Of a stretch of DNA of 64,000 bases, positions 35,186-45,086 are shown one piece after another. A program made the translations under genes and the position numbers. Numbering within the stretch: the first letter of the stretch is position 1; each line of letters starts with the position of its first letter. The notes under the pieces were generated by a model. The model had not been told where the DNA came from, did no database searches, and saw only the letters and a list, made by a program, of their open reading frames with translations. The stretch is from Undaria pinnatifida (Eukaryota; Sar; Phaeophyceae; Laminariales; Alariaceae): positions 3,953,128-4,017,127 of the forward strand of contig JABAKD010000013.1 in NCBI GenBank assembly GCA_012845835.1, written 5' to 3'.

Positions 35186-35394
35186 AAGCACAAATGAAAA
35201 TAAAGGAGAGTCGCAACGGTTCGGATGCCTTGAACGAAACGAGACTAGCGGAGGGAGAGAAAACAAATAGAACAGAACAAAGAGAGGGCCAAACTCACCC
35301 TAGGCACGAGATGGTCCTGGTGCGATAGCCATCACAGAGTGGGGGGTCGATAGCTACCAGAGGCCGTCACGTGCCTGTACCAGTGCCCCGGAGG

Positions 35395-36048
35395 TTAGAA
35401 GGGAGGTGCTGAAACTGCAAAGCCAAAGCTCGCGGGGGACCAGGGTTTAGCCGGGGGCGAGGAAAAGTTGACCTTGAGATCGGTGTATTTCGCGGTATGC
35501 GGTGCCGATGCGCATCTGGCAGTAAAGGCGGTTTGTCTGACGGTGTTGTGTCGGCTTTCCGAACCAGTAGAGTAAGATATGGCGCCTGAAGTGTTGGAGT
35601 TCGAGCTCGTGCTCCCATGAGGGGCTGAGGAGTCCGGCCCAGTGGGTCTCGTATAGGACAGCGATTTCCCCGCCGAGGCCGCGTACGAGTTGGTGGCCGG
35701 TGATGTGCTTAACTTCGAGGGCTCCGGTAGTGATGTGACGTCGTCGAGGGTGACGTGGTAGGGCTGGGATTTAGAAGCGGAAGCTGTGACGACGTATGTT
35801 GTGAAGTCCGCTGGTAGGTGCTTGGGTATGTCGCTGGTGTCGCAGGAGTTGTGGCAGAGCATGCATCGTTTGGCGAAGATGCGTGGTTTGGAGTCCCGTC
35901 CCGGAAGGTCTGAAGGATGAGGTGCTGTCAGCCGCAGGTCGTATGTGGTTGACATTCGGACGTTCGATATAAAAAGGGAGGCCAAATAAAGGACAAAGAA
36001 TACTAAAGAAAGCAAAATATGACCCATATTTATCCCGTCCCTTGCCAT
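35395..36048 (-). CDS. Hypothetical ORF with N-terminal hydrophobic segment
   Basis: The frame has 217 codons from an ATG 100 bp inside the right LTR, reading away from it. Residues about 9-27 form a hydrophobic segment that could be a signal anchor. A C-x2-C-x3-C cluster lies near residue 68 and the rest is rich in Ser and Thr. Its position next to the LTR would suit the first gene of a minus-oriented element. No family match can be made from memory. Confidence 0.25.
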   Translation of the reverse strand: MARDGINMGHILLSLVFFVLYLASLFISNVRMSTTYDLRLTAPHPSDLPGRDSKPRIFAKRCMLCHNSCDTSDIPKHLPADFTTYVVTASASKSQPYHVTLDDVTSLPEPSKLSTSPATNSYAASAGKSLSYTRPTGPDSSAPHGSTSSNSNTSGAISYSTGSESRHNTVRQTAFTARCASAPHTAKYTDLKVNFSSPPAKPWSPASFGFAVSAPPF

Positions 36049-36148
36049 CTATGTATTGGCTCACTTTAAATTCTAACAAGAACCGAGAAGAGGCAGGGCT
36101 GCCGTTTCAAGCTTGAATTTCACACGTCGTCGGTTCAAGGACGTCAAT

Positions 36149-36632
36149 TGTGGAAGGGTCGCGGTGCCGGGAAGGTGTTTTGGAAGGAACGCAGGGGTGT
36201 CAGCTTCGCTTGGAGACAGAACCGGTTATTCTTTGTATATTTTTATTATTGGCGTTGAGCTATGAGAAGATCGAGGAGACAGGAAAGGAGGAGTGAGAGA
36301 ATGGGGGTGGGGTGAGGCTCATAGAGTTCGCTTCCACCCATTATTGCTGCTGTGCTCTCTTTTGGGCCTTTACCTATGAAACGTACAAAGAACGTTCTTC
36401 AATATGCTCTATATTCCCATGAGCACTCAATGCGCTTACATCTATCTATCTTGTCCAGAGGAGGAACGTTCCATTACCAAGAACGCTCTTGTGGTATAAG
36501 CTAGCTAGATTCTACGATTTATCTTTTCCACTGGGAATATTCCGTTATGAGAATCTTCATGTGCCCAATAGACCATGACTCTGCGGGCTTTTAAATTGAA
36601 CCTTTTGCCAGCTATACTGACACTCTAATACA
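36149..36632. repeat. LTR copy 2
   Basis: This is the counterpart of 33419-33888, with an extra segment of about 14 bp near 36522 and scattered substitutions. It is followed by the CATC target repeat. Confidence 0.8.
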
Positions 36633-38047
36633 CATCCCATGGGATTCCATTGGTACCTCTTGGGATGTCGTGGGTATCCCATGGGATATTGTAGACATAC
36701 CGTGGGCATCCCATGGCATCCCGTGGATATCCACGGGATATCGCGGACATCCAGTGGGAATGCTGTGGTACATCCCATGGGATATTGTCAAAATCTCATG
36801 GGATCCCATGGGCATCCCATTGGACGTCGTGGGCATCCCACGGGCTTCCCATTGTACGTCTCACAATATATGATGTGCGTCACATGGGATACCGTGGACA
36901 TTCCATGGGTATCCCGCAAGATATTTGCATTAAACAGTTCGGAATAAAAGTTTAGAACGATGTAATTGCATGTATCTACTGTTCGTTTGTTTTCATTCCC
37001 AACAGATCCGCCGGGTATGCCGTGGACACCTCATGGGGTCTCCCACGGGCATCCCACGGGTCATCACACAGGATAGTTTGGATATCCCATCGAGTATGGT
37101 GGACATCCCGTGGGCATACCATGGGCATCCCATGCGATATTTGGTTGTCATTCTCATGGGATATCCCATGGCTATCCCATGAGGTATTGTGGGCGTCTCG
37201 CGGACATCCCGTGGAGCATCCGATGGCATGTCATGGGCGTACCGTTGTATATGGTGGGCATCGCATGGGATACTCCGCAGGTATACCGTGAACATGCATT
37301 GGGAATCCCGCGGAGATATCATGGTCGTCCATTGGGCATCCCAAGGGACATCACATATAATATCCTGCGCATCCCATGAGCATCCCATAGGACATTGTGG
37401 ACATGCTACAGGCATCCCATGGGACACCCCATGGGATCCCATTGAAATCCCATGGAATGTCGTGGGCATCGCAGGGGAATCCCGCAGGCGATTTTCTCCA
37501 AACAGATCGGAATAAAAGCCAAACATGTAGCTGCATAGACCCGAATTTTAGATTTTTTTTCCGAATAAACACCTCCGGTATACAAGTGGGAATCCGATGA
37601 GGCATTCAATGTGCAGCCCGCAGGTATTCCATGGGATCTCATGGGCATCCGATGGGATGTTGTGGGCATCACATAGGATATCTCGGGCATCCCATGGGAT
37701 ATCTCGGGCATCTTCTAAGATATAGTAGACATCTTGTGGGACATCTCGTGGGCATCTCATGGGATCCAATTGATATTCCACGGGATATCGTGGTCATTCT
37801 ACTGGATATCCCGGGTGCATCCCATGGCCACCCGCGGGCACCCCATGGGATCCCATGGGATATGCGGGCATCCCGGGGGCATCCCATTATACATCCCGGG
37901 GGCATCCCATGTCATATCGTAGGTGTGTCGCGTGCATCCCATGGACATCCCATGTAGATCCGCTGGGTATCCCATGCGATTCCATGAGCATCCCATGGGA
38001 TATCGTGGGCATACCATGCGGCATCCAACCGGCATCCCTTGGGAAGC
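36633..38047. repeat. CATCCCATGGG minisatellite, main array
   Basis: The array is about 1.4 kb of degenerate palindromic units built on CATCCCATGGGAT(A/G)T(C/T)GTGGG. The palindrome makes both strands look alike and gives Met/Gly/His/Pro-Trp-rich frames in many phases, which are not genes. Two related non-repeat segments interrupt it (about 36905-37015 and 37485-37600), both with CAG(A/T)TCGGAATAAAAG. This indicates a higher-order unit near 580 bp. Confidence 0.9.
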
Positions 38048-38071
38048 GCACAGGTACGATGTGATGTATTA

Positions 38072-38172
38072 TTTTTTTTTTTTTTTTTTACACTCCGGCG
38101 GACGGGGAAAAAATGTGGTTTAGCTCGCCACACTTCCACGTATTATCGTACTTTTGTCGTGTGTCAGTATAT
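38072..38172 (-). mobile_element. Short poly(A)-tailed retroposon, copy 2
   Basis: On the minus strand this reads GACACACGAC, then ATACGTGGAAGTGTGGCGAG, CTAAA, a T-rich block, CCG.CCGG.G, and an A18 tail (T-run at 38072-38089). It matches 52636-52737 block for block. The 5' limit is uncertain and no target duplication was found. It lies just outside the minisatellite. Confidence 0.6.
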
Positions 38173-40498
38173 CTGAATTGTATTCTCAATCCAGCGCTAG
38201 CTACAGCGCTTGCCGCCGTCTACCAACTAGGGCTTGGTGCTCTTGGTCTACAGTACCGCGGACGCTTGCTGCGGTGGACATAACCCCCAATTTCTCTAGG
38301 GCTCGTTGCTTGAGGAGTTCAATACCTCACCCGACAAAACTGACTGTACGAAAACATGAAAGCGGAGCCCCATGCGCAATACAATGACGTACACTACTGT
38401 AGGTATAAGATGCTGTATCTGTCGCTAGGAAATAGCGCTGGTGGATTGTGAAACTGTCGTCAATACAACCCAACCCAACCAAACCAACATTTGTTTTGCT
38501 GTCATTCGGTGTTGGCGGCGGTTCCAAAATAGTTTGATCCAAAACGTATGTGGTACAACATATATATATGCCAGGTATTCTTTAAAACAACGGATGCTCT
38601 TGGGAAACTCCGGCCGTCGGGGGAGACTCGGAACATCCAAATTCTGGCGCGCCCGAATAGAAAGGGGGCCGTATCGTTTTGGCTACTTCGGAATTGCAAA
38701 TCTCGTTGTACTTCGTAATATCGGGAAAATGTTATACGCAATAACGAGTAGTACTGCTGTTATAAACGCACGACGTATGTTTCACCGGTAATGAGTGGCT
38801 TTCCCCTTGAAAAAAACCGCCCCGTCAATTAGGTATATGCGCTACAACAGTGTCCGCGCGCTGCGGTCTCTCACCAATCTAGTTCCAACGAGAAGGAAGT
38901 AGAAATAAAAGGAAGAAAAACCAAAATGGAAAGAAAGAGGGAAACATTCCGACATCCCCCACCTTTAGATCTCTAAAAGGGAGACGAGGCTTGTGTCTGA
39001 GTCCCTCAAGCCAACGACACGATGTCTCTCAAGCAGGGGTCATCACTGTGTGCTGGGGCGATCACGGCTTAGTCCTCACAAGCAGGGCACCCTCCAAGTC
39101 CTATGGGCATCCAGGAACCGACTGTTAACAGCTACCCTCACGCACAGATGTACCGCCTGCACCTGGCCTCTGGGCCTTTTTCCTCGACGCGGGTAACTTT
39201 GGCTGGAAAGTGATGCTGAATTTCCCTGTAGATGCTGCAATGTTTTGAGTCGTGTGGGGTTCGTACTGTATTGGCACCGGTTGGCAGGTTTGCGGCTCCC
39301 GGCCAAGTTTGGAACTTGTCCGGTGCCAATCATAGGCTAGTGCCGGAGCGATGCAGTAGCTATCAATAGCCACCGTAACCAGTTTGAAGCGGCAGGTGGC
39401 CTATCCTAGACTTGCTCGACAGCATACCGTTGAAGACGTGTCGGTCTCGAGCACGATAACGCCTGGCATGGTGAAGCGTGCTACGGTAGAGGTAGCACTT
39501 TTCGTCTGAAACGGTTTCTGAATGGCGGGGCTACCTAACCCTAATCGTCGGAAATGTGTTCAATTTTGGTTGATGAAATTCTCGTCGTTTACCTAGGCCA
39601 TGGGAGCTATCATCGTGTATCTGTTTTATTTTTCTCCAAATCCGTTATTGGGGGAGGTCTTAAGCTCCCAAATTGAAAAACCTCACAAAACAAGTGGTGC
39701 ACCTCTACCGTGAAAGGTGTGACGTGTGCCTGCGACAACAATTGTCGATCACTTGCAGTCGTACAAGAAGCATGCCTTCATCCGCTTTGTGGTCGCACTT
39801 CGGTTAGTTGTTTCGTTTGATGACTTCGCCGGAGATTTTGTTTCATGATGTGCTGAGCCCCCTATTAGTTGGTCGTTAACTCGCGTCGAAATGTGCGAGG
39901 TGCGCGCTAATCATATCCGAGCACATTTTCATGTGTTCTCCACTCGACAGTGCCCGCGGGAAAATATCCATTTGTTTCCCGGAACCGAAACTACAAACCG
40001 GTAAAATGCCTGGCATCGTGTATGGGCTTCAAGAATTACACCTGATGTTTACTAGCCGTTGTCGACGAAGAGACGGGTATTTTTTAATTTGCCCGCATTG
40101 ATTTACTATCATCATATCCCCGAAAACAACCCCCCCGAAGAAGATCGTTGGAGAAACAAGGCGAAAACTTCTGCACAGCACGCGCTGGCAGCAGACATCC
40201 ATCACTGTCATCGCAGCCAGTACGTATGCCGCATATTTCCAAGCCATACGTTTCCTAAAAAAAACCGCATAGCTCCAACCCATGGACTATGCGTGGTTCA
40301 GATGCTCAAGGCTCCACGGACTACATACAGTGTGTAAAGACCAAACATGGGCTTGGGTCGTGAATAACGTGGTTCCCTACCGCTCGTCCGTCGTTTTGCT
40401 CTGGATGCAACAAAGCCGTGATCGGCATTGTCAAACGCATACCTAGTACTTGTATTCCGTATGTTGGCCATCTCCAGGAATGCCCCCTTTCGTTACAG
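38173..40498. other. Unassigned interval
   Basis: Several minus-strand frames of 60-90 codons (38425-38640, 38502-38741, 39125-39373, 40029-40283) occur without motifs. The one at 40029-40283 has a hydrophobic N-terminus. None can be assigned. Confidence 0.25.
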
Positions 40499-40501
40499 AG
40501 A

Positions 40502-40521
40502 TCCCCCCCCCCCCCCCCCGC
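40502..40521 (+). repeat. Poly(C) tract
   Basis: An uninterrupted run of C follows GAGAT; its length may be unreliable in assembly. Confidence 0.85.
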
Positions 40522-40598
40522 TTTCCATTCTCCCCGCTCACACCGTCACCAACCGCGCAATCATAATCCACCCGACACGCAGGGTTTGCATAGTCGCA

Positions 40599-40781
40599 AT
40601 GGGTAAGAGGAGAGCGAGCGACAACCGCAACGTGGCGCCGGGTACCGGAGCAACGGCACCTCAGACAGCGAACCCGAGAATGACCATGACACCAGTACCC
40701 GGAGACCAGCAGCAGCAGCAGCAGCGACAAAAGCAACCGCAGCAGCAACATCAACAACAGCAGATGCTGACGCAGGTGTAA
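40599..40781 (+). CDS. Candidate polyglutamine-rich exon or short ORF
   Basis: ATG at 40599 is followed by a basic segment, a Thr/Ala/Pro segment, and Gln-rich runs from CAG/CAA codons, ending in TAA at 40779-40781. The end reads CAG/GTGTAA, which could also be a splice donor. A second Gln-rich frame starts near 42948, beyond the AAGCTT array, so the two could be exons of one gene. This is unproven, and simple-sequence drift is an equal alternative. Confidence 0.25.
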   Translation: MGKRRASDNRNVAPGTGATAPQTANPRMTMTPVPGDQQQQQQRQKQPQQQHQQQQMLTQV

Positions 40782-41484
40782 TATGTGATAATTGCGGGAT
40801 TATTGATGAGTGCTTGCGCGTACGGCTGTTGAGCATGTTAGTATGATTCTGATTCTGCTAGGCAGGTGTGTGTGTGTTTTTTAGTACTGTGAGCTTCCGT
40901 ATGGAATATACCCGACGCAAGGGCAAGCGCGACCGAGCTCCCAGATTGTAAATCTTGCCACCTGATAAACTTTCCTGCTTTTGATCCCCGCTGCATTGAT
41001 AATCGGGGCGAATCCGCAGGCAACATCCAATGGAGATTCCTCACGTGGTCTCTAGCACTACTTTCTTTATCGTGGAAGCTCAAGAAAGCTTCCATGGAAG
41101 ATTTCAAGGAAGCTTCCATGAAAGCTTCTATAGAAGCTTCCCATGAAAGCTTCTATAGAAGGTACGGAATGGAAGCTTCCACGAAAAATAACCCGCAAGC
41201 TTCCACGGAAACTCTCGCGAAAGCTTCCACGGAATTAGCTTCCACGAATGTTTCCACGGAGGCTTCCACGGAAGTACCTTCCACGAAAGATTCCACAGAA
41301 GCTTCCATGGAAATAACTTCCACGAAAGCTCCTATATGGAAGTACCTTCCACGAACGCTTTCACAAAAGCTTTCATGGAAGCAACTCCCACGAAAGCTTC
41401 AATGGAAGTAACTTCCACGAAAGCTTCAATGAAAGCAACTTCCACAAAAGATTCCATGAAAGCGTCTACGGACGCTTCCACGAC

Positions 41485-41529
41485 GGGTTAGGGGTTAGGA
41501 TTAGGATTAGGGTTGGAGTTAGGGTTAAG
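41485..41529 (+). repeat. Interstitial TTAGGG tract 1
   Basis: Degenerate GGTTAGG, GATTAGG and GGTTGGAGTTAGGGTTA units run in one orientation (G-rich on the plus strand) inside the AAGCTT array. Confidence 0.85.
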
Positions 41530-41638
41530 TTTCGGGAAAGCTTATGTGAAAGCTTCCGTGAAATCTTTCGTGGAAGCAAACTTTCTCCAGTTAGAAAGCT
41601 TTGGTAGGAAGCTTCCACGAAAGCTTCCACGAAGGTTG

Positions 41639-41686
41639 AAGGGTTAAGGTTAGGGTTAGGGTTATGGTTAGGGTTAGGGTTAGGTT
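41639..41686 (+). repeat. Interstitial TTAGGG tract 2
   Basis: About seven units of GGGTTA occur with a few variants (GGGTTAAGGTTA, GGGTTATGGTTA), in the same orientation as tract 1. Confidence 0.88.
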
Positions 41687-42240
41687 CCGTGAAAGCTTCT
41701 CTAAAATCTTCTATGGAAGAAAATTTACTTCCGCTAAAAGATTCATAAAAACTTTTTTACATCCACGAAAGTTTCCGTGAAAGCTTCCGTGATAGCTTCC
41801 GTGGAAGCAAATTTACTCCAGTTTGAAAGCTTCGATAGAAGCAAGTTTACGTCAGTGAAAGCAAATTAACTTCAACGGAAGCTTCCATGAAAGCAAATTT
41901 TCTTCAACGAAAGCTTCCGTGAAAGCAATTTCCTTCCACGAAAGCTTCCGTGGAGGTTTCTGTAGAAATAAATTTCATGGAAGCTTCTGCGGAAGTACCT
42001 ATCGTGGAAGCTTACATGGAAGCTTCCGTGGAAGTAAACTAATGGAAGCTTCTACGAAAACCTTCCGTGAAAGTAACTCCCACGGAAGCTTCCACGGAAG
42101 CTTTCATTATATGGCAGTGTGAAAGCTGCCATATCACTTCCATGAACGCTTCCACGCTTCCATGGAAGCTTGCACCACTTCCGTGAAAGCTTCCATGGAA
42201 GCTATGGAAGCTTCCGTGGAAGCCGTGGAAGCTTCCATGT

Positions 42241-42940
42241 AAACATTTTCGAGGTTCCAACAAAAACGGAGATATTGCAGGTGGCCAACCCGCACGGTTG
42301 CAACACATCTGGCCAGGATTCAGCTGTCAGGGGACTGCTATGATGATGCTTCTGCCCGACCATGCTCTGGGAAAATGCTAATATGATCGAAATCCAGGCC
42401 GTGACCTTCAGCAAAGCTGACTATGCTCTTGTTCTATGCCTTGCCACCCCTGCATATGCCGGAACCGCTAAGGTGGTACCGCCGACATCGAGAACGGGGG
42501 GGTTCACCCATTCACAAATGCAGCGCGCGGATCAGGTACGGTTTCGTGTGTTTTGGACATTCTTGTATTGGTTATACATATTTCGGCGTCGATCGCAACC
42601 CGCTTTTTACTGCTGCCCTGTACACAAACAGATTATACACGAGGTATCCACGGTACCGCAATTACAGTCTACCTTCGAGCAAATCGTCCCCAAACCGGGT
42701 GTGCAGTCCTAGCGCAGCAAGGAAATCGATATCACAGTATTTACAAGGAATAACCCGTTGTGTTTACCGTACTGTCGTCCTCCCCCACAGTAGCAACACC
42801 CACCCCGTATTTGATACCTGAATCCACGCCGTCATTATGTACCCGATATGTACATGTGACGAGCATTTTGTGCGTGGTTGTGCTTTCGACGAATATTTGA
42901 TCGCTCTCGCACCTGTCCAGCCGCTATTTCCCGGGGAGCG
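42241..42940. other. Unassigned interval
   Basis: Overlapping plus-strand frames at 42362-42712 and 42423-42821 show no motifs. No gene is supported. Confidence 0.3.
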
Positions 42941-42947
42941 GATCTCA

Positions 42948-43118
42948 GCCCCAGCAACAACCGCAACAGCAGCAACAGCCGCAACAGCAGCAACAGCCGC
43001 AACAGCAGCAACAGCAACAACAGCAGCAGCAACAGCAACAACAGCAGCAGCAGCAGCAGTAGCACCACCACCACCACCACCACCAACAGCAGCAGCAACA
43101 GCAGCAACAACAACAATG
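42948..43118 (+). repeat. CAG/CAA trinucleotide tract
   Basis: Impure CAG/CAA with regular CCG interruptions is followed by (CAC)8 and more CAG/CAA. In one frame it encodes Gln/Pro, then a TAG, then His and Gln runs, continuing to a stop near 43245. It may be part of a real Gln-rich protein, but the TAG and the lack of any other domain prevent a call. Confidence 0.85.
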
Positions 43119-43595
43119 GCGACAGCGGCATCAACAGCAGGTGAACAATAACCACTCCCGCCATCCTATTGACAAACCATCCCAAGCACAACATCCAACT
43201 GTTGCCCCTTTTGAACGACCAAGCGAAAATCGCTTGTCCTCCTGAAGGACTCTCCTTCCCCATTGTTTGCACCTATTGTTTCATGTCGCCGTCAGTGATG
43301 AGCCAGAGTAGATACTGAGGTGAACGGTGGGCAAAAACAGCAGCTTGCGTCACGATCGGCAACCATGTCATTGTAGCTTCGAATACGTTCCATTGTTGGG
43401 CCCTCAATGTGTATTCGACAACATAACTACCGTACTGAATCTATTGCGAGATGTTGAGCGTTACGGCGGTTATGCCGCGTTTCTATTGAACTCTTTCCGC
43501 CCGCGATAATCGCCAATATCACACACGCCCAGGTCTCAAGAAGGAAGCACACGCATTTACACCACGTTCGCTGTTGTCAAGATAATCCCATACAC

Positions 43596-45086
43596 TTGTC
43601 GATCAACCCCTTGGTGGTCAATTCGACGGGGAGCCTGATAGCAGAACAAGTCCAGGATGGACAACTATTTACGCAGGAGTTTTGTGAGCACGACCTACCG
43701 CAGTATATCATACCTTGCACTAAAGGGCCGTTGTGTTGGTCCACTACTGTTCCCCCATACATTGGTGTTTGCTTTCTGTACTGTGTATCTCCTTTGGCCG
43801 GGTCAACCCACTCTGCGGCCGAACCCAACAAACGGCAGCGTGTAAGAACGTCATCCACTCAAGGCCCTGAAGACCACGTCTTCCGCTACTCGTCGGCACG
43901 TGGTTTGTCATGGTCTAGTTATCTGGTTATAACGCCATGCCATACACTAGTGTTAACGGTGCTGCAATCCCACGCCTTTCGCCCCCGACGGTCGTATTGT
44001 TCTTCTCTGCTCCGCGCTCCTCAGGTCATCCCTACGGTGTCGGCCGCTCATAGTTCTGCTGTTGGGGCTTCGTGGGGCCCATCCCCAATGGATGTCGACG
44101 TACAGGTTCCGACGGCACAAGAACAAGCTATGGCCCAAGCCATGGGGGAGGTAAGACGCGCTATGACGGCGTTCGTCAATTTAAGTTGGAGATCGCATAC
44201 AGCTGTACCGGTGAACTTCACATCGATCCGGTTCTGTCGCAGTTTTGAAAGCACGGCGGACCGGCGAAGCTCTTTTCGTGTGTTGCTGCAGGGACATGGG
44301 TTCAAAGGAAAAGGGAGTTCCTTTCGAACTTTTCTCGGTCAAAACTAGCGAGAAGTACCGACATATTGTGGCTCATTCCCCCATGCGGCACAATTTCAAC
44401 GCTCAAGGGGGGCGCTATCCCAACTGCGTGCTTGGTTCAGGGCCTGTCCAACATATCCTCCTTGAATTATATTGTTGATTGGTAATCGGGTGTGTGACGT
44501 GGGGTTTTACCGCTGGCCAGGCGTGCAAGGATGGCGTAAGGTAGGTCAGTGCTGCAATCCGTTAATCCGTGGGAAACAATGGAATTGAAGTTGGGCGCCG
44601 TGGTGGAGTTGCATTCGATTTCCTGTCCGTTAACCATGGAAATGGATCACCACATGGCCCTCCAAATCGCGCCGCAAGTGTTCCTTCTGTGTTGCCAACG
44701 ACATGTATTTGTCCTGCGATTACACACCCAGGCAACGCACGTATGCGTGAAATATTCTTGCTCGGACGTTCCGAATACCGTTCGTCATGCCAACGGTTGA
44801 GGCACGCCAAGAAATTGTTGCCCTCAATACACCGACCGGATTATTCAAGCTGAACGTTCTAGTCGGTCGGCAAGACCAATGCCCCTGTCGTAATTGCGGA
44901 CGCCTCTATGGGCGGTGTGAGATAATCATCTCACAGCTCAAAGGTCATTTTCTAAGACGCGATGCCCTGACCGCGCTTTCGTTCGGACAGCCTCCTTTGA
45001 CTACTTTCAATCTCTCCATTTTACAATGCACCGTAGGCGGGCGCCGTATGGGCCTGGTTTACTTCTTGCTTCGACGGCGTGGTTGA
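43596..45086 (+). other. Cluster of plus-strand frames, possibly exons
   Basis: Frames at 43596-44348, 44245-44478, 44569-44853 and 44787-45086 follow each other on the plus strand. The first lacks an ATG at its open end. The last holds a C-x-C-x2-C-x6-C cysteine group near its middle and reads protein-like. They may be exons of one gene or pieces of a decayed one; no family is recognised and no clean splice pairs were found. Confidence 0.25.

Larger units (their letters stand above)
33415..36636. mobile_element. LTR-bearing element inserted in the minisatellite
   Basis: Two direct repeats of about 470-484 bp (33419-33888 and 36149-36632) start with TGTGGAAG and end with ACA. They are flanked by the 4-base direct repeat CATC (33415-33418 and 36633-36636). 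The same minisatellite lies on both outer sides, so the unit is an insertion. The 2.26-kb interior has no recognisable reverse transcriptase, integrase or gag. No TGG-type primer-binding site follows either LTR. On the minus strand a G/A-rich stretch abuts the inner end of the 33 kb LTR and could be a polypurine tract, so orientation is unresolved. It is probably a non-autonomous LTR retrotransposon. Confidence 0.7.
41071..42240. repeat. AAGCTT-rich palindromic minisatellite
   Basis: The array is about 1.2 kb of degenerate 10-12-bp units of the form (G/C)(A/T)GGAAGCTTCC(A/G) and CGAAAGCTTCC, that is AAGCTT cores with palindromic arms. Frames across it give Glu-Ala-Ser-Thr repeats and are artefacts of the unit. 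Two telomere-like tracts are embedded in it. Confidence 0.9.

Noticed and set aside
33415-36636. Calling the element a complete autonomous LTR retrotransposon
   Set aside because: No reverse transcriptase, integrase or gag motif was seen in the 2.26-kb interior.
36557-38064. Many Met/Gly/His/Pro/Trp-rich frames resembling repeat proteins
   Set aside because: They arise from the self-complementary CATCCCATGGG array in every frame and on both strands.
41094-41411. Glu-Ala-Ser-Thr repeat protein
   Set aside because: It is a direct translation of the AAGCTT minisatellite, with no non-repeat coding part.
42835-43272. Poly-Leu/Val membrane-like protein on the minus strand
   Set aside because: It is the antisense reading of the CAG/CAA tract.
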